Assembly: GCA_959604115.1 (NCBI GenBank)
Contig: CAUHBW010000289.1
Location: 1-5,177 of the forward strand
Direction of reading: 5' to 3'
Length of the DNA stretch: 5,177 nt
DNA from: an uncultured Bilophila sp.
GTDB lineage: Bacteria; Desulfobacterota; Desulfovibrionia; Desulfovibrionales; Desulfovibrionaceae
Shown: positions 5,087-5,177 of the stretch, one piece after another
How the letters are laid out: the number at the start of each line of letters is the position of its first letter
How positions within the stretch are numbered: position 1 is the first letter of the stretch
Notes under the pieces: model-generated
What the model was told of the DNA's origin: nothing
Seen by the model: the letters and a program-made list of their open reading frames with translations, nothing else
Databases searched by the model: none
Translations under genes and position numbers: made by a program

Positions 5087-5177
5087 AGGGATTCGATAAC
5101 GTCAAAAGTCTTTTGAAGTTGAGGGGATGTGGTTTGGGGAAGGGGAGGAGAAACTTTTCTTCAGAAAAGTTTCTCCT
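5087..5177 (-). repeat. Right copy of the inverted intergenic repeat, cut by the window end
   Basis: Read on the - strand, this is a hairpin (5146-5177), a pyrimidine-rich linker (5113-5145, 33 bases) and the 26-base element (5087-5112), so the order matches the left copy with a longer linker. Within it, TCAAAAG-T-CTTTTGA (5102-5116) is itself a perfect 7-bp dyad that the left copy has lost. The G-rich bases before 5146 suggest the hairpin stem extends beyond the window. Confidence 0.55.
5146..5177. terminator. Hairpin at the window edge, probably truncated
   Basis: Bases 5146-5160 and 5163-5177 are perfect 15-base reverse complements with the same CTTTCTTCAGAAAG-like centre as the hairpin after dctM. 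The last base of the window is the last base of the visible stem, so the true stem may be longer and any T tract is out of view. It may terminate a convergent gene to the right. Confidence 0.55.

Noticed and set aside
4880..5116. Small + strand open frame in the tail
   Set aside because: It crosses the 12-bp hairpin and the right repeat tail, is rich in charged residues without a pattern and has no convincing ribosome-binding site.

Overview
This window holds one complete, ordinary-looking transport locus followed by a repeat-rich gene-free tail. The DNA is GC-rich with strongly GC-biased third codon positions. All four supported genes lie on the + strand. The order is: a sigma54-dependent, PAS-containing transcriptional activator (57-1700), then a tripartite TRAP transporter consisting of a periplasmic solute-binding protein (1865-2872), a small membrane subunit (2970-3509) and a large membrane subunit (3506-4780). 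The tail (4781-5177) contains long perfect hairpins built on a shared TTCTTCAGAA centre. The combination of a high-GC genome, a GAFTGA-bearing one-component activator beside a DctPQM transporter, and intergenic hairpins of this kind suggests a Gram-negative sulfate-reducer-type bacterium such as a member of the Desulfovibrionales. That assignment is inference from memory and is not proven by the sequence.

Region 1-1700: a sharply AT-rich patch (41-58) in otherwise GC-rich DNA carries a possible -10 box and a perfect 7-bp inverted repeat that overlaps the start codon of the activator. The activator has a PAS sensor, a coiled-coil linker, an intact AAA+ engine and a TyrR-like helix-turn-helix. 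It has no phosphorylatable receiver domain, so it probably senses a ligand or metabolic state directly.

Region 1701-4780: a 164-base intergenic segment with a good ribosome-binding site leads into the transporter genes. The binding protein is exported and captures the substrate. The small and large membrane subunits, whose genes overlap by four bases (ATGA), form the sodium-coupled permease. The substrate is probably a small carboxylate or similar acid. However, the position where many family members have an Asn in a VDGQENP motif is a Tyr here (VDGQCYGY), so the usual sialate/C4-dicarboxylate labels should not be transferred uncritically. The simplest model is that the activator controls uptake of the transporter's substrate, although I found no convincing -24/-12 promoter in front of the binding-protein gene.

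Region 4781-5177: there is no credible gene. A 20-bp perfect hairpin follows the operon. A second related hairpin ends exactly at the window edge. Both are joined to a 26-base element that occurs as an imperfect inverted pair (4839-4864 and 5087-5112, 23 of 26 matching). The arrangement looks like two inverted copies of a dispersed intergenic repeat, or a small MITE/BIME-like element, and it is the most unusual structure in the window. A third hairpin lies between the two copies.
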